NCBI GenBank assembly: GCA_964498925.1
Contig: CAZCKD010000234.1
Coordinates: forward strand, 1 to 5,348
Direction of reading: 5' to 3'
DNA length: 5,348 bases
Source: Granulosicoccus sp964498925
GTDB taxonomy: Bacteria; Pseudomonadota; Gammaproteobacteria; Granulosicoccales; Granulosicoccaceae
The position numbers were made by a program, and so were the translations under genes. Under the pieces are notes generated by a model that saw only the letters and a list, made by a program, of their open reading frames with translations, was not told the DNA's origin and did no database searches. Position 1 is the first letter of the stretch. Each line of letters opens with the position of its first letter. Of the stretch, positions 1-5,348 are shown one piece after another.

Positions 1-551
1 TTATCAATAAAGCGCCAGATACATTTGCGTTGGCCGGTTTATCCATGGGAGGGATAGTTGCCATGGATATCATGGCCAAAGCGCCTGATCGAGTCGAACG
101 GCTTGCGTTGTTAGATACCAATCCTCTGGCAGAGCCTAAAGAGACAACGCGAAATCGATTACTACAGATTCAGCAAGTAGAGGCAGGGAAGCTTGCCGAT
201 GTTATGCGAGATGAGATGAAGCCACTGTATTTGGTGGAGGGGCCTGAAAGGCAGGGCCATCTTGATCTTTGTATGGAGATGGCAATGACGCTAGGGGCGT
301 CTGTATTTATACGCCAATCAACAGCGTTATCTTCACGTGTCGATCAAACAGAAACGTTAAGGGGTATCGAGGTTCCAACGCTGGTGTTGTGTGGAAAACA
401 CGATATTTTGTGTCCTGTGAGTCGGCATGAGTATATGCATCAACAAATAGCGGGATCTCAACTGCGTGTTATTGATGATGCGGGCCATCTGCCAACGCTT
501 GAGAATGTACGTGATACCAATGAGGCGTTGGCTGTTTGGCTTAACGCATGA
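1..551 (+). CDS. alpha/beta-fold hydrolase, C-terminal part (5' end outside window)
   Basis: The frame is open from the first bases of the window, so the gene starts upstream. The visible part is about 182 codons, ending at TGA 549-551. The fold is shown by a nucleophile elbow Gly-Leu-Ser-Met-Gly (serine codon at 42-44), then a helical cap-like stretch, a strand plus acid turn PTLVLCGKHDILCPV (aspartate codon at 402-404), and a C-terminal DAGHLPTLE with the catalytic histidine codon at 486-488. Order and spacing of Ser, Asp and His fit a complete catalytic triad, and the GHLPTLE ending is typical of small esterase or lactonase-like members of the family. These members differ widely in substrate, so no reaction can be named. 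It runs convergently toward hutF, with only 37 bp between the stop codons. Nothing ties it to histidine breakdown except position. Membership in the fold is very likely; the specific function is unknown. Confidence 0.9.
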   Translation, partial: INKAPDTFALAGLSMGGIVAMDIMAKAPDRVERLALLDTNPLAEPKETTRNRLLQIQQVEAGKLADVMRDEMKPLYLVEGPERQGHLDLCMEMAMTLGASVFIRQSTALSSRVDQTETLRGIEVPTLVLCGKHDILCPVSRHEYMHQQIAGSQLRVIDDAGHLPTLENVRDTNEALAVWLNA

Positions 552-588
552 CCTCAATGTCCCCTAGGTCATGATGTGCGTATCACAT
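547..588. repeat. two short inverted repeats between convergent genes; possible weak bidirectional terminator
   Basis: The first is an 8-bp perfect stem, CATGACCT at 547-554 with AGGTCATG at 566-573 and an 11-base loop. Its left arm contains the hydrolase stop codon. The second follows directly: ATGTG at 574-578 with CACAT at 584-588 and a 5-base loop, ending just before the hutF stop codon. Both lie in the gap between two converging genes, where terminators are expected. Neither is GC-rich nor followed at once by a long T run (only TTTT at 594-597, inside hutF), so a role in ending transcription is inferred and uncertain. Confidence 0.35.
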
Positions 589-1965
589 TCAGTGTTTTAG
601 CTTCTGTAGAGTCTCGCGATACCGTCGCTCGATAGTATCGCGATGAATATGCCTTCCTTCCTGTACCTGATGCCGACCGGCAGACCAAACATCTTTAATC
701 ATAGAATCGTCGCCCGCGAAAACGTAAGTGTCTAGCATTACATCGCCGACTCTACCGTCAAGATCAACATGGTCTGTATCAAGAGTCATCAAATCTGCCC
801 AGTATCCTGATTCGATTTTCCCGCAATGTCGGGCTGCGGCTGTTGCACCGCCTTGTAAAATAGTATCGAACAGGTTTCTAGCCGTTGATTTGTGTTGAGT
901 GGCCAGGGCTGCTCGTGAGTGATCGCGAAGTCGTTGAGAATAATCAAGCGTTCGTAGCTCTTCGGAGAGTGAGATTCTAATATTGGAGTCTGAACCAATA
1001 GCAATTTGACCCCCATGCTCCAACCACCGAAGGCCATCAAAAATACCATCGCCAAGACTGGATTCTGTAATCGGACAAAGTCCTGCGATCGCTCCTGATT
1101 TAGCAAGCGCTTCGGTTTCGTGAGGTAGCATTTGTGTGCAATGGATCATGCACCATTGACTGCTGATGTCTGCATTATCGAGGATCCATTCGACAGGTCG
1201 TTTACCCCAGGCGGCTTTGACTTCATCTACTTCCGCAGTTTGTTCTGCAAGATGAAGATGTATAGGCCGGCCATTGGCAAGTTGCGTCAGGCGAGAAATA
1301 TCTTCAGGCGCTATCGCGCGTAAGCTGTGTGGTGCAATCCCTATTGCTGCATCATCGGGTAATGATTTAATACCTTTTTCCGCACCCTCGAAGAGTGTTG
1401 CGAAACGCTCAAAAGTATTACCAAAACGGACCTGCCCGCTACCAAGACCTCTACGGTCGCATCCTCCGAATTCATAATGAACAGGCAGAAGTGTCAGGCC
1501 GATGCCACTTGACTTAGTTGCGGCAACAATACGATCAGACATTTCAGATAAATTGTCGTAGGTAGCGCCGTTTGCTTGGTGATGCAGGTAATGAAATTCG
1601 GTATTAGTGGCATAGCCGGATTCCAGCATCTCCATTTGTACAAAGGCCGCAATAGCTTCAACATCCTTGGGTGTTAACTGATCTAGAAACGAGAACATCA
1701 GCTGTCGCCAAGTCCAGAATGAGTCGTTGGGATTGGGTCCGCGTCCTTCGGTTAAACCCGCCATAGCGCGCTGAAACGCATGGCTATGAACATTGACAGG
1801 TGAGGGCAGTAGCACGTCCACTTTGTGATCAGCAGCATTTTCATTCAAATGCGAAGACGTGTTGGATGCAACGTTCTCAATACGACCGCTTAGGCCGATC
1901 CTCACGGTGACGTTCTTTGCCCATCCTGAGGGGAGCAAGGCTTGCTCGGCGAAAAGTGTGGTCAT
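589..1965 (-). CDS. hutF: formimidoylglutamate deiminase
   Basis: This cytosolic enzyme of histidine degradation hydrolyses N-formimidoyl-L-glutamate to N-formyl-L-glutamate and ammonia. The protein is 458 residues from the ATG at 1965-1963, close to the usual family length of about 450. It has the metal-dependent amidohydrolase layout: an N-terminal beta segment; VHSHAFQRAMAGL with metal-binding His60 and His62; IAPHSLRAI with His213 and Arg216, probably for substrate; HLHLAEQ with His238 as third metal ligand and Glu241; MIHCTQM with His275; CPITESSLGDG near 297; and IGSDSNIRIS with the metal-binding Asp326. The PHSLRAI, CPITESSLGDG and SDSNIRIS blocks point to HutF rather than guanine deaminase or other relatives. 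The frame stays open upstream to 2013, but the extra 16 residues look unlike family N-termini and would run into the control region, so MTTLFAEQALLPSGW is taken as the start. There is no clear ribosome binding site. It is divergent from hutI, the enzyme that makes its substrate. Confidence 0.95.
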   Translation of the reverse strand: MTTLFAEQALLPSGWAKNVTVRIGLSGRIENVASNTSSHLNENAADHKVDVLLPSPVNVHSHAFQRAMAGLTEGRGPNPNDSFWTWRQLMFSFLDQLTPKDVEAIAAFVQMEMLESGYATNTEFHYLHHQANGATYDNLSEMSDRIVAATKSSGIGLTLLPVHYEFGGCDRRGLGSGQVRFGNTFERFATLFEGAEKGIKSLPDDAAIGIAPHSLRAIAPEDISRLTQLANGRPIHLHLAEQTAEVDEVKAAWGKRPVEWILDNADISSQWCMIHCTQMLPHETEALAKSGAIAGLCPITESSLGDGIFDGLRWLEHGGQIAIGSDSNIRISLSEELRTLDYSQRLRDHSRAALATQHKSTARNLFDTILQGGATAAARHCGKIESGYWADLMTLDTDHVDLDGRVGDVMLDTYVFAGDDSMIKDVWSAGRHQVQEGRHIHRDTIERRYRETLQKLKH

Positions 1966-1977
1966 AGTTGAATGAGC

Positions 1978-2005
1978 TTGACAGTCATAAAGGCGAGTAC
2001 ATAAT
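1978..2005 (+). promoter_or_regulatory. sigma70-type promoter for hutI-hutU
   Basis: A perfect -35 hexamer TTGACA (1978-1983) is followed after 16 bp by CATAAT (2000-2005), a five-of-six match to the -10 consensus. Transcription would begin near 2012, giving a leader of about 25 bases before the hutI ATG at 2037. This placement also argues against the upstream TTG at 1968 as the hutI start, because that codon would lie before the promoter. It was found by eye; the start site is not proven. Confidence 0.65.
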
Positions 2006-2013
2006 AGACACAA
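1984..2013 (-). promoter_or_regulatory. candidate promoter for hutF, overlapping the hutI promoter
   Basis: Read leftward, TTGTGT (2013-2008) is followed after 18 bp by TATGAC (1989-1984). These match three and four of the six consensus bases, so this is a weak candidate. It would give a leader of only about 12 bases before the hutF ATG at 1965. Its elements lie between and over those of the hutI promoter. Some leftward promoter must exist in or near this 71-bp gap, but this exact assignment is tentative. Confidence 0.3.
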
Positions 2014-2036
2014 ATGCGATTAAACATAGAATAGAT

Positions 2037-3236
2037 ATGCTTCTGACCAACGCTTCAGTGGCAACCATGGTGGGTGGAAGCGATACACCTTATGGGCTGA
2101 TTCAAAATGCTAGTGTCAGGGTGTTGGATGGCAATATTGTCTGGTTAGGGAATCAGGCTCAATTACCGCGAATTGACAGTGATGAAGAGCAGGTGAATTT
2201 GGGTGGGCGTCTTATCACGCCTGCGTTAATAGACTGCCACACGCATATCGTGCACGGGGGAAACCGCGCCAGGGAATTCGAGATGCGTCTTGCCGGGGCA
2301 AGCTATGAAGCAATAGCGCGCGCCGGTGGTGGCATAGTGTCAACGGTTACCGATACGCGCAACCAGAGTGCGGAAGAACTTGCTCAATCTGCCTTGCCTC
2401 GTTTAGATACCCTCATTTCAGAAGGTGTCACTACGTTGGAAGTAAAGTCGGGCTATGGTTTAGATCGTGATACTGAATTACGTATGTTGCGCGCCGCGAG
2501 AATGCTTGAGTCTCTTCGGAATGTTCGTATTAAGACAACGTTTCTAGGGGCACATGCGGTTCCAGCGGAGTATGAGGGACGTGCTGAAGACTATATAGAT
2601 CAAGTTTGCCTTCCAACGCTGCAGGCTGCTACCGAGGAAAATTTAGTCGATGCCGTAGATGGCTTCTGTGAGGGTATTGCATTCAATGCCAACCAGATTG
2701 AGCGTGTGTTTCAAGCGGCGCGGAATTTTGGGTTGCCGGTAAAGCTGCATGCAGAGCAGTTATCCAATAGTGGTGGAACGCAGCTTGCCGCGCGGTACGG
2801 CGCGATGTCGGTCGACCATATTGAATACGCAAACGAGCAGGATATAAAAGCGATAGCTAAGGCAGACTGTGTTGCTGTGTTGTTGCCAGGTGCTTTTTAC
2901 ACGTTAAATGAAACGCAGATGCCACCGATGAGTGACTTACGTCAATATAAGGTCCCCATGGCATTAGCGACCGATTGTAATCCAGGCTCATCACCGCTCA
3001 GCTCGCTTTTATTAACCATGAATATGGCCTGTACCCTGTTTAAAATGACAACCGAAGAAGCACTTGCTGGAGTCACAAGGAACGCAGCCAGAGCTTTAAG
3101 GCTGGATGACTGCGGAACTGTACAGATTGGCCAGCGCGCAGATCTAGCCATTTGGGATGTAGAGCATCCATCTGAACTGATGTATCGCATTGGTTTTAAT
3201 CCTATATACAAGCGAATGTTTGCCGGTCAGTGGTGA
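2037..3236 (+). CDS. hutI: imidazolonepropionase
   Basis: HutI hydrolyses 4-imidazolone-5-propanoate to N-formimidoyl-L-glutamate in the cytosol, the third step of histidine degradation and the step that supplies HutF. The product is 399 residues from ATG 2037, in line with about 400-410 for the family. It is a metal-dependent amidohydrolase with: ITPALIDCHTHIVHGGNRAREFEMRL, metal ligands His68 and His70 (counted from Met at 2037) and the HutI-typical Arg/Glu-rich continuation; VTTLEVKSGYGLD near 131-143; TFLGAHAVPAEY near 168-179; KLHAEQLSNSGG with metal ligand His238; VDHIEY with His261; and ALATDCNPGSSP with metal ligand Asp313. All key positions are present. The frame extends to a TTG at 1968, but those 23 extra residues lack family character and lie over the promoter, so the internal ATG is preferred. 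There is no strong ribosome binding site. The stop codon is 6 bp before hutU, so the two are co-transcribed. Confidence 0.96.
   Translation: MLLTNASVATMVGGSDTPYGLIQNASVRVLDGNIVWLGNQAQLPRIDSDEEQVNLGGRLITPALIDCHTHIVHGGNRAREFEMRLAGASYEAIARAGGGIVSTVTDTRNQSAEELAQSALPRLDTLISEGVTTLEVKSGYGLDRDTELRMLRAARMLESLRNVRIKTTFLGAHAVPAEYEGRAEDYIDQVCLPTLQAATEENLVDAVDGFCEGIAFNANQIERVFQAARNFGLPVKLHAEQLSNSGGTQLAARYGAMSVDHIEYANEQDIKAIAKADCVAVLLPGAFYTLNETQMPPMSDLRQYKVPMALATDCNPGSSPLSSLLLTMNMACTLFKMTTEEALAGVTRNAARALRLDDCGTVQIGQRADLAIWDVEHPSELMYRIGFNPIYKRMFAGQW
3232..3236 (+). promoter_or_regulatory. hutU ribosome binding site overlapping the hutI stop codon
   Basis: GGTGA at 3232-3236 matches the 3' part of the Shine-Dalgarno consensus (AGGAGGTGA) and ends 6 bases before the hutU ATG at 3243. 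Its last three bases are the hutI TGA stop. Ribosomes ending hutI therefore sit on the hutU binding site, which suggests coupled translation. It also supports the ATG at 3243 as the hutU start. Confidence 0.55.
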
Positions 3237-3242
3237 CCTTTA

Positions 3243-4919
3243 ATGAATAGTCCTATTGATTCACGACATAATCAGCGTCAAGTATTTCCCGATACGGGTA
3301 CGAACATCAGCGCCAAGAGTTGGCTGACTGAAGCCCCTATGCGGATGCTTATGAATAACTTGCATCCAGATGTTGCAGAGAACCCAAATGAGCTTGTGGT
3401 TTATGGCGGTATTGGTCGAGCCGCTCGCACATGGGAAGACTTCGATAAAATTGTTGCAAGCCTTAAGACCTTGGAAGATGACGAAACACTGCTGGTGCAG
3501 TCTGGAAAGCCTGTCGGTGTTTTCCGTACACATGCCGATGCACCCCGCGTGCTAATTGCCAATTCGAATTTAGTACCCCATTGGGCAACCTGGGATCACT
3601 TTAACGAACTCGATAAAAAGGGTTTGGCGATGTATGGTCAGATGACGGCAGGCTCGTGGATCTACATTGGCACTCAAGGTATTGTGCAAGGCACGTACGA
3701 AACATTCGTTGAAGCGGGACGCCAACACTACGATGGCAACTTAACAGGCAAATGGATACTTACCGGTGGTCTTGGAGGGATGGGCGGTGCTCAACCGTTG
3801 GCCGCTGTTATGGCTGGAGCCTGCTGCTTAGCCGTTGAATGTGATGAATCTCGAGTCGATGCGCGATTAAAAACGCGCTACGTCGATGAGAAAACAAACT
3901 CTCTTGATGAGGCACTCGCACTGATTGATCGTTGGACTAGTGCCGGGGAAGCGCGTTCTGTTGCGTTGATTGGAAATGCTGCCGACGTTTTCCCTGAATT
4001 GATTAAACGCAATGTCAGACCGGATATAGTGACGGATCAAACCAGTGCTCACGACCCTACACATGGTTATTTACCGCAAGGTTGGACAGTTGCTCAGTGG
4101 CATGAAAAACAAGAATCTGACCCTAAGTCAGTAGAGAAAGCAGCTCGTGCATCCATGAAAGTGCAGGTTGGTGCCATGGTTGATTTTTGGAATGCAGGGA
4201 TTCCAACGCTGGACTATGGAAACAACATACGTCAAGTGGCTCGAGAGGAAGGGTTGGAAAACGCTTTTGCTTTCCCGGGCTTTGTCCCGGCCTACATCCG
4301 TCCCTTGTTTTGTCGAGGCATTGGCCCGTTCCGATGGTGTGCTTTATCGGGCGATCCTGAAGATATCTATAAAACAGATGCAAAAGTAAAAGAGCTGGTT
4401 GCAGACCCACATTTGCACAAGTGGCTTGACATGGCACGCGAGCGCATTGAGTTTCAAGGGCTACCCGCACGCATTTGTTGGGTAGGGTTGGGCGTGAGGC
4501 ATGTGCTGGGCCTTGCGTTTAATGAGATGGTGCGAACCGGCGAACTATCCGCACCGGTCGTTATCGGCCGCGATCATCTTGATTCCGGTTCGGTTGCGTC
4601 CCCGAATCGTGAAACTGAATCCATGAAAGATGGTTCGGATGCTGTTTCAGATTGGCCGCTGTTGAATGCACTTCTTAATACGGCCTCCGGTGCAACCTGG
4701 GTATCACTGCATCACGGTGGTGGTGTGGGAATGGGTTTCTCGCAACACTCAGGCATGGTGATCTGCTGTGATGGCACAGCAGAGGCTGATAAGCGATTAG
4801 GGCGAGTGCTATGGAATGATCCTGCAACGGGGGTGATGCGGCATGCTGATGCCGGGTATGAGGATGCCCAGAATTGTGCGCGAGAGAATGGACTGAATTT
4901 GCCGGGTATAACGAACTAA
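3243..4919 (+). CDS. hutU: urocanate hydratase (urocanase)
   Basis: HutU converts urocanate and water to 4-imidazolone-5-propanoate in the cytosol, using tightly bound NAD+ as an electrophile; this is the second step of histidine degradation. The protein has 558 residues, the usual bacterial length (about 555-560). Family blocks in order are: SWLTEAPMRMLMNN (26-39) and YGGIGRAARTWE (54-65); QMTAGSWIYIGTQGI (133-147); the glycine-rich NAD-binding loop GGLGGMGGAQP (175-185) with VECDESR (198-204); LIGNAADVFPEL (242-253); TDQTSAHDPTHGYLPQGW (264-281); DYGNNIRQ (324-331); the urocanase signature FQGLPARICW (404-413), whose Cys412 corresponds to the catalytic cysteine (Cys410 in Pseudomonas putida, from memory); and SLHHGGGVGMGFSQHSG (488-504). 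Nothing essential appears missing. It follows hutI by 6 bp with a ribosome binding site over the hutI stop. hutH, often the next gene in hut operons, does not follow here. Confidence 0.98.
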   Translation: MNSPIDSRHNQRQVFPDTGTNISAKSWLTEAPMRMLMNNLHPDVAENPNELVVYGGIGRAARTWEDFDKIVASLKTLEDDETLLVQSGKPVGVFRTHADAPRVLIANSNLVPHWATWDHFNELDKKGLAMYGQMTAGSWIYIGTQGIVQGTYETFVEAGRQHYDGNLTGKWILTGGLGGMGGAQPLAAVMAGACCLAVECDESRVDARLKTRYVDEKTNSLDEALALIDRWTSAGEARSVALIGNAADVFPELIKRNVRPDIVTDQTSAHDPTHGYLPQGWTVAQWHEKQESDPKSVEKAARASMKVQVGAMVDFWNAGIPTLDYGNNIRQVAREEGLENAFAFPGFVPAYIRPLFCRGIGPFRWCALSGDPEDIYKTDAKVKELVADPHLHKWLDMARERIEFQGLPARICWVGLGVRHVLGLAFNEMVRTGELSAPVVIGRDHLDSGSVASPNRETESMKDGSDAVSDWPLLNALLNTASGATWVSLHHGGGVGMGFSQHSGMVICCDGTAEADKRLGRVLWNDPATGVMRHADAGYEDAQNCARENGLNLPGITN

Positions 4920-5049
4920 GGGGTATTTCTTTCCTAAAAGCCGGGGTACTTTGAGGTCGCTTATAAAGCTTTTATTCCGTGATCTCGCCACCAAACTCTG
5001 ATAAATTTCGTTGTATGAGTACCATCCTCAAAACGCGGATTTTTTGTCG
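4920..5049. other. intergenic region after hutU, no clear terminator or promoter
   Basis: These 130 bases separate hutU from the next likely coding region. The only dyad I see is TAAAAGC (4935-4941) with GCTTTTA (4968-4974), a 7-bp AT-rich stem around a 26-base loop with no T run after it, which is a poor terminator. No pair of hexamers makes a convincing sigma70 promoter. The downstream gene could therefore be read through from hutU, or could have a promoter of a kind not obvious by eye. The last part carries a 12-codon ATG frame, listed separately. Confidence 0.5.
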
Positions 5050-5053
5050 TTGA
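5015..5053 (+). other. possible 12-codon upstream reading frame (leader or frameshifted gene start)
   Basis: ATG at 5015 opens a frame reading MSTILKTRIFCR and stopping at TGA 5051-5053. The TGA overlaps a TTG at 5050 (TTGA), which is in frame with the long downstream membrane-protein frame. It may be a small leader coupled to that gene. Alternatively, it may be the true gene start separated by a one-base loss in the six-T run at 5040-5045: one more T would join ATG 5015 to the downstream frame as MSTILKTRIFLSLNTDAK. No good ribosome binding site precedes the ATG, so it may also be chance. Confidence 0.25.
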
Positions 5054-5348
5054 ATACCGACGCGAAAACGATTGAAGATTTGCTGTTGTTCGACGAGCAA
5101 ATGCCGGTCGATTCTGTTGATTCAACAATGCAATTCAAGAGTGAATGCCCCCCGGACACGAAGTTTAAAGCGGAGGACTTATTCAAATTCCGTCGTGGTA
5201 AAGGTGACTTTCACGCCTCCGTGTTTGCCGCTTTAATTGCCCTGGTTTTCCTTGCATTATTCTGGACAGAAACCGGTTGGGATAATCGCAAACTACCTGA
5301 CAATATATTGGGTTATCTTGGGCATCAGTTCGGCCTTCTAGAATTAGA
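5050..5348 (+). CDS. N-terminal part of an unidentified membrane protein (runs off window)
   Basis: The frame is open from 5005 (after TAA 5002-5004) to the window end. Possible starts are TTG at 5011, 5044 or 5050 and ATG at 5101 or 5128; none has a strong ribosome binding site, so TTG 5050 is a provisional choice. The visible protein begins with an acidic, soluble stretch (TIEDLLLFDEQMPVDSVDS). Counting from Met at 5101, a basic patch FKFRRGKGDF at 28-37 precedes one clear hydrophobic segment at about 39-55 (VFAALIALVFLALFW), followed by ETGWDNRKLPDNILGYLGHQFGLLE. The positive charges before the segment predict a cytoplasmic N-terminus of 60 or more residues. The reading looks like real protein, but I do not recognise the family. 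A transporter permease would suit the neighbourhood, though nothing visible proves it. It lies on the same strand as hutI-hutU with about 130 bp between, so co-transcription is possible but not shown. Confidence 0.6.
   Translation, partial: MNTDAKTIEDLLLFDEQMPVDSVDSTMQFKSECPPDTKFKAEDLFKFRRGKGDFHASVFAALIALVFLALFWTETGWDNRKLPDNILGYLGHQFGLLEL

Noticed and set aside
574..588. CRP-like palindrome ATGTG-N5-CACAT
   Set aside because: The CRP consensus needs 8 bases between TGTG and CACA; here there are 5. The site also lies between two gene ends, not upstream of a promoter.
789..1106. Open frame of 105 codons on the minus strand inside hutF
   Set aside because: It lies wholly within hutF in another frame, while hutF carries all family motifs; it is a shadow frame.
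1274..1477. Open frame of 67 codons antisense to hutF
   Set aside because: It is overlapped entirely by conserved hutF coding sequence, and its composition looks like a reverse reading rather than a protein.
1997..2010. HutC-type (GntR family) operator in the hutF-hutI gap
   Set aside because: The HutC-subfamily operator as I remember it is a compact GT-N-TA-N-AC. Here only a TGTCTA half-site (minus strand) and a loose 13-base dyad are present, with wrong spacing. It is kept only as a comment in the promoter finding.
2942..3211. Open frame of 89 codons antisense to hutI
   Set aside because: It covers the hutI DCNPGSSP metal-site region in reverse and has no independent sign of coding.
4123..4470. 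Open frame of 115 codons antisense to hutU
   Set aside because: It lies opposite conserved urocanase sequence and has no recognisable motif or ribosome binding site; a chance frame.
4935..4974. Rho-independent terminator after hutU
   Set aside because: The 7-bp AT-rich stem has a 26-base loop and no following T run, so it does not meet the usual pattern.
4962..4974. Palindromic stretch around AAAGCTTT
   Set aside because: An 8-bp AT-rich palindrome is expected by chance in a region of this size and has no flanking feature suggesting an operator.

Overview
The window reads as chromosomal DNA of a proteobacterium, most likely a gammaproteobacterium. Three proteins of the histidine utilisation (Hut) pathway are recognisable and intact. 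The urocanase N-terminus (SWLTEAPMRMLMNN) is of the type I associate with Pseudomonas-like bacteria. Base composition is moderate (by eye near 50% G+C) and looks even throughout. I see no mobile element, CRISPR array, tRNA or rRNA. Taxonomy is inferred from protein character, not from a search.

Layout: (1) nt 1-551, plus strand, is the 3' part of an alpha/beta-hydrolase gene that begins outside the window. (2) nt 589-1965, minus strand, is hutF (formimidoylglutamate deiminase), convergent with the hydrolase; their 37-bp gap holds short inverted repeats. (3) nt 1966-2036 is a 71-bp divergent control region with a good sigma70-type promoter for the rightward genes and a weaker leftward candidate facing it. 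(4) nt 2037-3236 is hutI (imidazolonepropionase), and nt 3243-4919 is hutU (urocanate hydratase). They are separated by 6 bp and clearly form an operon. (5) nt 4920 to about 5049 is mostly non-coding, with no convincing terminator. (6) From about nt 5050 to the window end there is an open frame for the N-terminus of a membrane protein of unknown function. It has no ATG near its likely start and is preceded by a tiny reading frame whose stop overlaps a TTG.

The three hut enzymes catalyse consecutive steps: HutU turns urocanate into imidazolonepropionate, HutI opens the ring to N-formimidoylglutamate, and HutF deiminates that to N-formylglutamate plus ammonia. HutF implies the five-step branch, in which N-formylglutamate deformylase (HutG) finishes the conversion to glutamate. 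Histidine ammonia-lyase (hutH), hutG, a histidine or urocanate transporter and the usual regulator (hutC) are not recognisable here and would have to lie outside. The membrane protein after hutU might be a transporter or other cluster member, but this cannot be shown from what is visible.

I found no clear novel system. The most unusual spots are the tightly overlapping divergent hut promoters and the odd translation start of the last gene.
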